In this document: positions 1 through 8,951 of the stretch, piece by piece
Layout of the letters: each line of letters opens with the position of its first letter
Numbering within the stretch: the stretch's first letter is position 1
NCBI GenBank assembly: GCA_963377175.1
Contig: CAUJNA010001857.1
Location: 502,295 to 566,294, forward strand
Length of the DNA stretch: 64,000 nucleotides
Direction: 5' to 3'
Origin: Effrenium voratum
Taxonomy: Eukaryota; Sar; Dinophyceae; Suessiales; Symbiodiniaceae
Notes under the pieces: model-generated
Database searches by the model: none
Told to the model about the DNA's origin: nothing
The model's input: the letters and a program-made list of their open reading frames with translations, nothing else
Program-made: the position numbers and the translations under genes

Positions 1-560
1 GCAATTATTTTGTTTGTTCTAGTTGTTTCTGTGTTAGTTTGTGTGCTCATTTATCGGTGTGTGTCTGTCTTTGTTGTTTGTATTATTTTGTGTGTGTGTG
101 CCTTTGTATGTATTCATTGTGTTGATGTGTCTATGTGTTTATGTATTGGTGTATGTTATGTTATTGTTAGAGGTTGTTGTATTCATATACTGACTTATTC
201 ATTCATTTATTTTGTTTGGTTTGCTTAGTTATTCATATATTGATTTACTTGTTTGTGTTTTAACCTTTTATTTTGTATCTAGTTTATCACATGTTGTGTA
301 TGTTTTTATTCGTTTATGTAGTTGTGTGTTATTGTTTTTTGTGTTTATTCATTTATGCGTGTGTCATTGCTTGTCTGTTTGTTGGTGTTTTTGTTTGTTT
401 GTTGGTTTGTTTGCTTGCTTGTTTTGTGGATATGTGCTCAGCCAGTATTCTTTTGATTTTCTTGCGGGGAGGTACCATTTCTACACAACACTGATATTAA
501 TGTGTACATATATAGATATACATATATATATATATATATGTATGCATATTCCTTATATAC
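1..560. repeat. T/G-rich low-complexity DNA with a short (TA)n tract
   Basis: The first half kilobase is dominated by TTTG, TGTT and GTGT words on the + strand and ends in a TA-dinucleotide run at about 520-540. The open frames here give only F/V/C/L-rich peptides, as expected from T/G-rich simple sequence, so no gene is called. Confidence 0.7.
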
Positions 561-618
561 CTAATTAATTATGTGTATACACTTTAACCATCGGCGTTGG
601 AGTTTGGACTGCCAAAAG

Positions 619-707
619 ACTGCGAGGCCAAGAAGAAGCCGCCGAGCACGCGGCAGCTGCAGCGCTGGCTCGGACACGAGCCTGCCTTAGACCGCCTGTA
701 TGGGCAG
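619..707 (+). CDS. Candidate internal exon, basic helical peptide, function unknown
   Basis: A GC-rich island stands out from the AT-rich flank. It reads without stops as a charged, helix-favouring peptide including PPSTRQLQRWLGHEPALDRL. An AG precedes it at 617-618 and a CAG|GTTCGT donor-like sequence closes it at 707/708. No family is recognised. It lies about 2 kb upstream of three ankyrin-coding islands on the same strand and could be an exon of the same gene, but nothing proves the link. The boundaries are inferred from GT-AG rules only; a chance open segment is the alternative. Confidence 0.35.
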
Positions 708-2680
708 GTTCGTTGGAAGGGGGGCACACTTGAAGTTGTGCACACGCAGTTCTTTGAGCGGCGCCCAATTCCGATTCCTACAGGGGCCTTTTTAGGGAGT
801 AAGAACGCAGCTTTAGGTGGTTCGTTGTGTATGGGTCTGTCTGAAAATAATTAGGGGGTACCCTTTTTGGGATGGTTTTACAGGAAACCAAAAGAAACGA
901 ACCACCTGGAGAGGTCGCTAAGTTTGAAACACCCATATACACCTTTTTATGAGCGGACAAAAAGTCCCGCAGCACTTCCTGGCTTGATACTTTTCGGGCC
1001 ACCATTTTAGTGGTTCTCAACAAGTCCAGTTTTTTGCTGATCCATTCATTCACAGGTCTGCTACTGGCAGTCTATTGTGGGGACGCCAGCAGCCACAGGC
1101 ATTTTGAGCACTGCACATTGATATGTTTACTCAGTCGATCCAAGCAAGTCACCATAATAAGCAACCAAAATCGTGCCTCTACATTGTACATCATTAGTTT
1201 CCTGGTTGCCTACTATGTAGGAACTGGATCCACAGGACCAGATATTTGCTTTTGTTTGTAAAGCCTTTTTGCGGCAACTGGAGACCGAAGGGTTTTTTCT
1301 CACGTCCCCGCTTTTGGGGAGGGTATTTCACGGGTAAGCAACAAGTCTTGGGCCCCAGCCAAAACCTGTTAAATTACCCCTTCTTTTCCTGGCTTCCTTG
1401 AGTTGCATACAAGCCTTATCAAGGCCTTGTTTTGGGGAAGCGGAAAGGCGGCCTGGGGAGTCGGATCTTATGGAACACACCCGCTCCGGTCAAATGCACT
1501 GCCTTCTCCTTGTACCTGGGCTCTCCCCCCGGCCCTGACTGCTAACATGTGTTGATTCGCCCAAAAGGAAACTCAAAATCTCTCCTCGGCCAAGCTCCAG
1601 GTAGGCCATGCTAGGTCTCCTTTGCCCGTCCACTGAGGCCTTGGACTATGGCTTCACCTCCTTGGTGGCCCTATTGCTCGATCGGCGCCTTGACAGTTTG
1701 GTCTGGGGTTTCCAAGACTATGTTATATTTCAGGCTTGGCTAAGTATGAAAAGAGCCTATTATTCTCCTATTACCCCAGATGTGCACCGAGACTCATTTT
1801 GACTGCTAGTTGGTTGGTTTTTTGGACTTTGGCTGTTTGGAACATGATGTTCTCTGACTCGTTCTTTCTGGCCTCCGGTTCTTGGTCCGACATAGTCCGG
1901 CCATGTTACCGAACATGAAGATGAAGATGCGGGAGCAAGAAGTTAAACTTTGTGCAATGGGGGATTGAGCCATCCAGATTTGAGACAAACCAACATTGGT
2001 TGAACCCAAATGGGGAGGTTGTGCTATCTACTTTCGCCCAGCTGTAACTGTTTTTCGCACTGACTATGGGGTGGTAGGATGTGGTAGGTTTGTGGGTGAC
2101 TGTTGCTTTCAGGCTCAATATCCTTTTCAGGTTCGTTCAAACGAAAACCACTCACGTGGGCAAATGTTCAACGAGCGATTCCACTGCTTCGCGGGTATAT
2201 AAAAGGAGCGAATCGGCCCATGATGAAAGTCCTTCATTGGGGAATCCCTGATTTCCAGTTGAACTAGAGTAATTTGCCCAGAGAAGGGTTGCCTAGTACC
2301 CAGGCGGAAGCCCACCCATTTTGGGAAAATGTCGGGGCCCCCCTATTTTGACACCCAAATATATTGCGACAAGCTCAAATATCACAAGTCAAGTAGTGAT
2401 TCAGAGGACACCAAAAAGAGTAGCTGGGTTATCCCAGTCACATGTTTCTATTTGATTTGATCCTGCTTGGTCTTGTTTGTGCAAAAGTAGGGTTGTTAAG
2501 CATGTTGTTTTGCAATGGAACTATGATGAGTTTTTTCTTGCCAGATTTTAGCATGGCAGAGGTATGTATTGGATTATTGCTAAATGAGATCAGAATCAAA
2601 GTCACACATTCCTGTAATGTACGTTGGCATGTGCCAACCCACTCGTTCGGAAGTGGGCACAACGTGCATTTGTATCCCAG
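708..2680. other. Non-coding, intron-like stretch
   Basis: No convincing coding signal was seen on either strand. Open frames are short and lack recognisable motifs. It contains a copy of the CTATTTTGACACAAACTC-type dispersed module near 2333-2356, a weaker GATTTGAGACAAACC match near 1978, and a GGAAACCAAAAG word near 892. Confidence 0.5.
2333..2356 (+). repeat. Dispersed module copy (CTATTTTGACAC half)
   Basis: GGGGCCCCCCTATTTTGACA is followed by CCCAAATAT. It matches the right half of the module seen most completely at 27801-27860 and 50671-50736. The upstream bases CCCACCCATTTTGGG resemble the module's middle section. Confidence 0.55.
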
Positions 2681-2786
2681 GAAGGCGGACCTGCATCGTC
2701 GCTTGGACGACGGCAAGCCTCCGCTGCACACCGCGGCGGAGAATGGGCACATGGAGACCGCGTGGCTCGGTCCCGAGAGCGTCGGT
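2681..2786 (+). CDS. Candidate exon encoding an ankyrin repeat (A)
   Basis: Directly after TATCCCAG a GC-rich island reads KADLHRRLDDG then KPPLHTAAENGHMETA. This matches the ankyrin-repeat consensus: a D/N-x-x-G turn, the TPLHxAA helix start, then the xGHxE helix boundary. Ankyrin repeats are 33-residue helix-turn-helix protein-binding modules, and this exon holds about one repeat. The acceptor is clear. The donor is not: GT dinucleotides at 2770, 2781 and 2785 are all possible, so the end is approximate. Two further ankyrin-like islands follow at 4.73 and 4.98 kb on the same strand, which supports a multi-exon ankyrin gene. The repeat call is good; the gene model is inference. Confidence 0.6.
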
Positions 2787-3742
2787 CGCATTTGTGGCTT
2801 CCTTCCTTTTGATTGCAACATGTTCCGAGCAAGTTTTGGGTCCAATAAAGTAGTCTTAAAGGACAGGGCAAAGGTCCGAATTGGTGCATCATTTGCATAT
2901 AATGTATTTCTGTATAAAGAAAGGTGTGCCTGTTTGGTTCTTGAAGAAAGGAATAGCATCATTTTGGGGGACCGATCCTATGTCCACGAAAGCCATCAGC
3001 TCGAGTTCTTTGGGGGAAGCTCCATTTGAAAGTGTTGGGGGGGGGGGGGGCTAGGTTGCAATGTGGCGCGAAAACGAAGATACTAAAGGCGGGGAAACGG
3101 CTGACACCTGTTTGCATGTTTTCAGCTTTTTCTCTCCTCAATTTCAATGGGGCAGGCCCCAGCATCCTCAGCATTACCTGTCACGTCTGCCATGTCCGCA
3201 TCCATGACCGTTTCTTTTGGCACAGTTGTTGGAAGGCCCGTCAGCATGCTCGCGAATCTTTGCCTCACCAAAACCATGTCTGGTCCCCGAGTTTTTGGTT
3301 GTTCTTTTCCGCTGGCCACAGGTCTATCCTGCCAAGGTCTTTGTGCGTGCCCCTGCAAGGGTCATGGGATCTAGAGTCATGCCCGCTGAGTTTTGACCGG
3401 AAGATTTCCATGTGTCCTTCTGTTGAGGATCATTACTTTGAAGATGGTGGACACCTACCCTTCCTCCAATCATGGAAACTGAGAGGAGGCTTTTGAAAGA
3501 CTAGTGACTACTGTCCTGCTGGGGGAAGCCCCCTATTTTCCATGATTGTTGGAGGGAGGGTATGCCTCGGATTCCAGGAAGCTTTTGCTGGAGCGCCGAG
3601 CAGATGTGCGGCTGACGCCTGGCTGAGACGAAGAATGAACGACCTACCAACCCAGCCAACCAGTCGAGCATATTGAGCCAAGTAAGTCTCGTTTTGTTGG
3701 ATGTGGCTGTTGTTTTTGTTTGCTTGCTTTCTTTATTGCTCG

Positions 3743-3774
3743 CTTGTTTGTTTGTTTGTTTGTTTGTTTGTTTG
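3743..3774 (+). repeat. (TTTG)n microsatellite
   Basis: Uninterrupted TTTG tetranucleotide repeats follow a T/C/G-rich stretch. Confidence 0.9.
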
Positions 3775-4327
3775 GCGTCTTGGCTGGTTGGCTGGTTGGT
3801 TCGCTGGGCTGGTCAATTGCAAGAAAGTCTGCCGACGCATCATACGTGCTTAAACACAGCCATTTCCATACAGCCATCTGAGCAACCCCCGCCCAACTGC
3901 CTTTTGGGCGGCACTTTCGGGGGGTTTGGGCAATTGAACATGGGAAAGACAAGTAAGTTATTTCTGAGAACATCCAAAAGAGAACATTTTGGGAGTCCTG
4001 CTTTCTGATTTTTGGAGTTTTCTGCTTCTCAGCTGCATTTTGGCGTGTTTCGAATTGAACATCACCATTGAAATCTAGCTCAACTTGGGAGGGGTAGAGC
4101 CAGGCTTTGTTTGGCCGAAGCTTAAATTCTTTGTTTGGGGGGAGGGACCCGTTTGGCGTGCAGAAGCAGATATAAGATGACGACTAGCAAACACAATCCG
4201 TGCTTTATACTTTTAGGAGAACAACTTTCGCACTTGTCCAAACTTGTTGCCTCACACGCATCCAGCCTGGAGGCAAAACAAAACGCACATTTCCGGGGTG
4301 TAGATGCTTCCCTGCAAAATCCTGCAG

Positions 4328-4360
4328 TTGAACATTGGTTTGTGTCAAAATGAGGGAGCC
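4328..4360 (-). repeat. Dispersed module copy, inverted
   Basis: The reverse complement reads GGCTCCCTCATTTTGACAC then AAACCAATGTTC. This is the CCTATTTTGACACAAAC core of the dispersed family, placed in the opposite orientation to the copy at 4912. Confidence 0.5.
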
Positions 4361-4733
4361 TTAAATAGTTGACTTCCTCCCTTTGCATGACAGCCAACAA
4401 GAGACCCACACCCACAAAGTTCACCAACTCAGAAGGAATGATTCTGAAGGAGTTTAACATCTTGCCAACTGGAACATTCCTGCAGTACAACGACCTTCAT
4501 GCATCAATGGCTCGTTTTTTTTGTTTTTTTTTTTTTCTCCCTGGGTCATGGAATTCTGTACTTGCGCTAGTTTAGCTGACTTGCCCAGAGAAAGTCAACA
4601 CACGGCCGAAAAAAGTGATAAAGACAACCACAACCCAAATTGGTGTTTTTGGGCCCCCTTGTAGGTTGTAAAGGGACAACAAAAGGAAACCAGTGATGTT
4701 TGGAGGTTCGTTGGGGCCCCTTCGTTCGTGCAG

Positions 4734-4826
4734 CCAAGGAAGGACGTGGATTCCAAGGAGGCATTGCACCATGCAGCCTATAACGACAACGGCCACGTTG
4801 CGACGCTGCTGCCGCTCGCTTCAGCC
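4734..4826 (+). CDS. Candidate exon encoding an ankyrin repeat (B)
   Basis: After CGTGCAG the sequence reads KDVDSKEALHHAAYNDNGHV followed by ATLLPLASA. EALHHAAYNDNGHVATLL fits the ankyrin core: an A-L-H-x-A-A helix 1, a G-H turn, then the V-x-x-L-L helix 2. A GTTCCT donor-like site at 4827 precedes an in-frame TGA at 4836, as expected if the exon ends there. Spacing and strand agree with ankyrin islands A and C. The peptide is GC-rich and sits between AT-richer sequence, typical of a short exon between long introns. The function of the whole protein cannot be told. Confidence 0.6.
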
Positions 4827-4900
4827 GTTCCTGCTTGAAGTGCGGAAGGGTTTTATTCTTTGATCCCTGTGAATCCGCTTCATTCTAGTTTCTCTAAATC

Positions 4901-4944
4901 ACCATCCAAAAAGGGGCTCCCTTTTTTGAGACAGACGCAAATGG
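4901..4944 (+). repeat. Dispersed module copy
   Basis: ACCATCCAAAAAGGGGCTCC runs into CTTTTTTGAGACAGACGC. Both the middle CCACC-AAA-GGGG part and the right-hand TTTTGAGACA core of the family are recognisable. It lies between ankyrin islands B and C, so if those are exons the module is intronic. Confidence 0.5.
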
Positions 4945-4982
4945 GTCTCTCGGGCTTTCTCGGGTCGCTGCCTTAGTCCGAG

Positions 4983-5110
4983 GCTGGCGCGGCGTGCAGA
5001 TCTGCAGGCCAAGGACCAGCGGGGGCTCAGCGCCTTCGCCTCAGCGGCGGACGGGGGGTACCCGGAGCTGCGCCTCGATCTCAGATCTTTGGGTCGGGAG
5101 GCCGCAGGGA
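4983..5110 (+). CDS. Candidate exon encoding an ankyrin-like repeat (C)
   Basis: The GC-rich island after GTCCGAG reads LARRADLQAKDQRGLSAF then ASAADGGYPELRLDL. Compared with the consensus (ADvnAkDxxGxTaLhxAAxxGhlevv), the A-D-L-x-A-K-D-x-x-G turn and the A-A-x-G-G-x-x-E-L part align, while the TPLH tetrad is replaced by SAFA. It follows exon B by only about 150 bp and shares its strand. Both splice boundaries are approximate; an acceptor at 4981-4982 is the best fit. Confidence 0.5.
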
Positions 5111-5220
5111 ATCGATTTTTTTAAGCCAGCCAAAAAGGCGACCGACTCGGAAACAACAGCATATGTAACATTTGGAAGTTCAGTTAGTGCCAACTTGTTG
5201 GATAGTTTTGAAGGGAAATC

Positions 5221-5270
5221 AACAGGATAACCACCCAAACACTTGGTCCTATTTTGAGACAAACTCATTG
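5221..5270 (+). repeat. Dispersed module copy
   Basis: AACAGGATAACCACCCAAAC is followed by CTTGGTCCTATTTTGAGACA and AACTC. The order (A-rich word, ACCACC, GGTCC, TATTTTGAGACAAACTC) is the same as in the most complete copies. Confidence 0.55.
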
Positions 5271-5746
5271 TGTACTTGGCTCAGGGGCCCAAAAGGTTCC
5301 GTTCTATTTCCTCTCAAGGGTGGACACTGGGCAACACTGAAAGGGCGGTTTTAAGCATCCCCAATTAGGGGCCAACTTAAGGTGAGTTGCCTCGTGGGGT
5401 GATGTTTTGTAGCAACCCTGTGGTCCACATGTTTTGGGTTTTGCAAGGCCGCAGCGGTCAGTTTTGTTGTTAACCCTGGGCTCATGGCTCCCAGGGTTCT
5501 CAGCGGAGCCCCCAGTGGGTTGCTTCCGTTTTCATTTTTGCCTTGGGGCGGCGTTAAATTCAACCAACAAAACAGGTGCCCCTCTTTTCCTTCGGCTGCG
5601 GCTCGAGGTATGTCGAGGTCAGGGAATTAAGAGTCTTAAATCCATGGATAGAAGGACACGGTACGGGATGATCTATAAGGCTAAATAGCCCGCATTGTGT
5701 TCACCCAAAGGGGCATGCCTTTTTTTGGGCGGAACCCTCAAAGATG

Positions 5747-5832
5747 ATTTGCCCAAAGGAAAACCAAAACAGGATGTTTGATTGTTCAATCTTTCCAGAC
5801 GCCCTATTTTAGCACCCAGTTAGTTGTTTGGG
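5747..5832 (+). repeat. Dispersed module copy
   Basis: AAAGGAAAACCAAAACAGG (about 5755-5775) is followed about 30 bases later by GACGCCCTATTTTAGCACCC (5799-5818). Both halves are present in the same order as at 27801-27860. Confidence 0.5.
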
Positions 5833-6690
5833 TCACCAATACGTCTTCCGCTATTATTTGTTTGTTGGGAGTGGGTGGGGCAAAATTTGTATTGTTTGTT
5901 GCGGGGGCGAAACACGTTTGCTTGTTCGAAGTCTGGGCGGCCAAACAGGTAAAATAGCATTAGGCCTCCTTTTGCTTCTGTTCCCGTCAGGCATCCTGTC
6001 CTCACCAGCTTCCGGGTCCCAACGACTGCTTTTCAGACACCTTGGGAAAAAGCAGTTGGGGGCTGCTGAGAGTTCCGTTTATGGTTCAAAACTCTGGTCA
6101 GGTTCCCTCTATACGATTTAGGGAAATTCAGATATGCTGTGGGAACAAAACCAGAAAGGTAGAGAAGATTGCCCGAAGCAGCCCAAAATAGTAAGGTTTC
6201 ATCAGGACATGGCTCGGGACAGGGTGTCAAGGTGTAACAAACCAAGCCTTGGAGTGGAGAACTCCTGGGGGTAGACATGTCGAGCCTGAACGGAAGGGCC
6301 GAGGGACCTCGCCAAATTTGATGGAGATTGGGAGAAATGCTAGATGGAGCAACTCTGGACAATATAGCTGTACACTCCCTTTCCATTCTGTTCAGGCATC
6401 CTCGTCTCCACATTATGCCAAAATATATGGGGCAAACGAGTGCTTCCTGAAGAGGGTAAAGAGAATGGGAAGTCAGTCCTTTATGTTTGGGTTATGCTAA
6501 AATCACCTCACGTGTTCAGCGCATTTACAGTGAACACAGTAGGAGCCCTCTGAGCCTGGATGTGTACGACAAGGCACCGTACAGGCTGAGGCCTACAGGT
6601 AGGTGTGGTAACGGAGAACCAGGTTCCAACTGAGCCATCGGGAGAGTGTCCATTGAACATACAATTGGGTGTGTGCTTTTTCAGGGTATC

Positions 6691-6720
6691 CCTTAAAGGA
6701 AAACCAAAAGGACAGCCCCC
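6691..6720 (+). repeat. Dispersed module copy, left half
   Basis: CCTTAAAGGAAAACCAAAAG is followed by GACAGCCCCCATGTTGGAGT. It closely matches 27803-27842 (TTTAAGGGGAAACCAAAGGG then GCAACCATCATGGTTGGGGT). The right half is missing; the 24-bp tandem repeats begin instead. Confidence 0.55.
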
Positions 6721-6744
6721 ATGTTGGAGTTCCAAAGGGTACAC

Positions 6745-6857
6745 ACCTCATTTCTGACCATAATTTCCACTCAAATCTGACCATATGTTTTGTCTCATTT
6801 CTGAACATAGGCTGCTACTCATTTGTGACCATGTTTGTCCACTTAGTAGTGACCGTG
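6745..6857 (+). repeat. ~24-bp tandem repeat, left flank of the satellite
   Basis: Four to five degenerate units share the core CTCATTTCTGACCAT (variants CTCAAATCTGACCAT, CTCATTTCTGAACAT, CTCATTTGTGACCAT, CTTAGTAGTGACCGT) at a spacing of about 24 bp. The same unit occurs inverted at 15407-15612, on the other side of the 22-bp satellite. Confidence 0.75.
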
Positions 6858-6901
6858 CTGCGTAGATGCGCGCGCACATGCGTTCAGGTTGCACACAGCG
6901 G

Positions 6902-8951
6902 GTGAGAGGTCGGCATGAAGATGTTTGGTAAGGGCTTTGTCAGGGGGAGCAACCGGCAAGCGCAGCCAGCAAGGTCTTGGGCCCTGTCCGAGCAGAGCCT
7001 TGGAGATTGGTGCTGAGCACGCAGTGTGCTTACTGCAAGCGCACTGTGCGCTTCAGCCCAAGTCTTTCCCCCCAGCCTTCCCGGTCTTTCCCCGCAGCCT
7101 TCCCGGTCATTGCTCGACACCGTCCCGGTCTTCTCCCGGGCCTTCCCGGTCCTTCCTCGACGCCTTCCCTGTCTTCTCCTGGGGCTTTCCCGGTTTTCCC
7201 TCGGGGCCTTCCCGGTCTTCGCGCGACGCCTTCCCGGTCCTTCCTCGACGCCTTCCCGGTCTTCTCCCGGAACCTTCCGGTTATTGCTCGACACCTTCCC
7301 GGTCTTTCCCCGCAGCCTTCCCGGTCTTTCCCCGCAGCCCTCCCGGTCTTTCTTCCCGGTCTTTGTTCGACCCCTTGCCGGTCATTGCTCGACGCCTTTC
7401 CGGTCTTCTCCCGGGGCCTTCCCGGTCTTTGCTCGACGCCTTCCCGGTCTTTGCTCGACGCCTTCCCGGTCTTTCCCCCCAGCCTTCCCGGCCTTTCCCC
7501 GCAGCCTTCCCGGTCATTGCTCGACACCTTCCCGGTCTTCTCCCGGGGCCTTCCCGGTCCTTCCTCGACGCCTTCCCGGTCTTTCACGGTCATTGCTCGA
7601 CGTCATTGCTCGACGCCTTCCCCGGTCTTCTCCCGGGTCCTTCCCGGTCTTCCCTCGACGCCATTCCGCTCTTCTCCGTTTTCACGGTCATTGCTCGACG
7701 CTTTCCCGGTCATTGTTCGACGCTTTCCCGGTCATTGTTGGACGCCTTCCCGGTCTGCTCCCGGGGCCTTCCCGGTCTTTCCTCGACGCTCCGACCGAGA
7801 CCAGGCGTCACAGGTGAGAGGTCGGCATGAAGATGTTTGGTAAGGGCTTTGTCAGGGGGAGCAACCGGCAAGCGCAGCCAGCAAGGTCTTGGGCCCTGTC
7901 CGAGCAGAGCCTTGGAGATTGGTGCTGAGCACGCAGTGTGCTTACTGCAAGCGCACTGGTTGGACGCCTTCCCGGTCTGCTCCCGGGGCCTTCCCGGTCT
8001 TTCCTCGACGCTCCGACCGAGACCAGGCGTCACAGGTGAGATGTCGGCATGAAGATGTTTGGTAAGGGCCTTGTCAGGGGGAGCAACCGGCAAGCGCAGC
8101 CAGCAAGGTCTTGGGCCCTGTCCGAGCAGAGCCTTGGAGATTGGTGCTGAGCACGCAGTGTGCTTACTGCAAGCGCACTGTGCGCTTCAGCCCAAGTCTT
8201 TCCCCCTAGCCTTCCCGGTCTTTCCCCGCAGCCTTCCCGGTCATTGCTCGACACCGTCCCGGTCTTCTCCCGGGCCTTCCCGGTCCTTCCTCGACGCCTT
8301 CCCTGTCTTCTCCTGGAGCTTTCCCGGTTGTCCCTCGCGGCCTTCCCGGTCTTTGCTCGACGCCTTCCCGGTCCTTCCTCGACGCCTTCCCGGTCTTCTC
8401 CCGGAACCTTCCGGTTATTGCTCGACACCTTCCCGGTCTTTCCCCGCAGCCTTCCCGGTCTTTCCCCGCAGCCCTCCCGGTCTTTCTTCCCGGTCTTTGT
8501 TCGACCCCTTGCCGGTCATTGCTCGACGCCTTTCCGGTCTTCTCCCCGGTCTTTGCTCGACGCCTTCCCGGTCTTTGCTCGACGCCTTCCCGGTCTTTCC
8601 CCCCAGCCTTCCCGGTCTTTCCCCGCAGCCTTCCCGGTCATTGCTCGACACCTTCCCGGTCTTCTCCCGGGGCCTTCCCGGTCCTTCCTCGACGCCTTCC
8701 CGGTCTTTCCCCTTTTTGCCTTCACGGTCATTGCTCGACGTCATCGCTCGACGCCTTCCCCGGTCTTCTCCCGGGTCCTTCCCGGTCTTCCCTCGACGCC
8801 ATCCCGGTCTTCTCTGTTTTCACGGTCATTGCTCGACGCTTTCCCGGTCATTGTTCGACGCCTTCCCGGTCTGCTCCCGGGGCCTTCCCGGTCTTTTTTA
8901 TCCCCCCTTTTTTTTTCGACGCTCCGACCGAGCAACCAGGCCGGTCACAGT
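6902..8951 (+). repeat. Higher-order repeat: ~150-bp unique head plus a run of 22-bp units
   Basis: A head of about 150 bp beginning GTGAGAGGTCGGCATGAAGA starts at 6902, 7814, 8036 and (damaged) 8952. The first and third heads are each followed by nearly the same order of 22-bp variants, giving about 912- and 916-bp units. The second unit is only 222 bp because most of its array is missing. Each unit ends in GCTCCGACCGAGACCAGGCG then TCACAG, so TCACAG|GTGAGAG recurs at the joints. Unequal exchange or replication slippage would explain this. The head has no convincing coding potential. Confidence 0.8.

Larger units (their letters stand above)
2787..4733. other. Intron-like non-coding stretch with simple repeats
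   Basis: It holds a run of 14 G at 3037-3050, a TTTG tract at 3743-3774 and a minus-strand copy of the dispersed module at 4328-4360. Longer open frames (for example 3026-3496 +) show no motif and have the length expected by chance. Nothing else is supportable. Confidence 0.5.
5111..6740. other. Non-coding stretch with several dispersed-module copies
   Basis: No gene-like open frame was recognised. Module copies lie at 5221-5270 and about 5747-5832, and a left-half copy at 6691-6720. The remainder has no repeats or motifs I could name. Confidence 0.5.
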
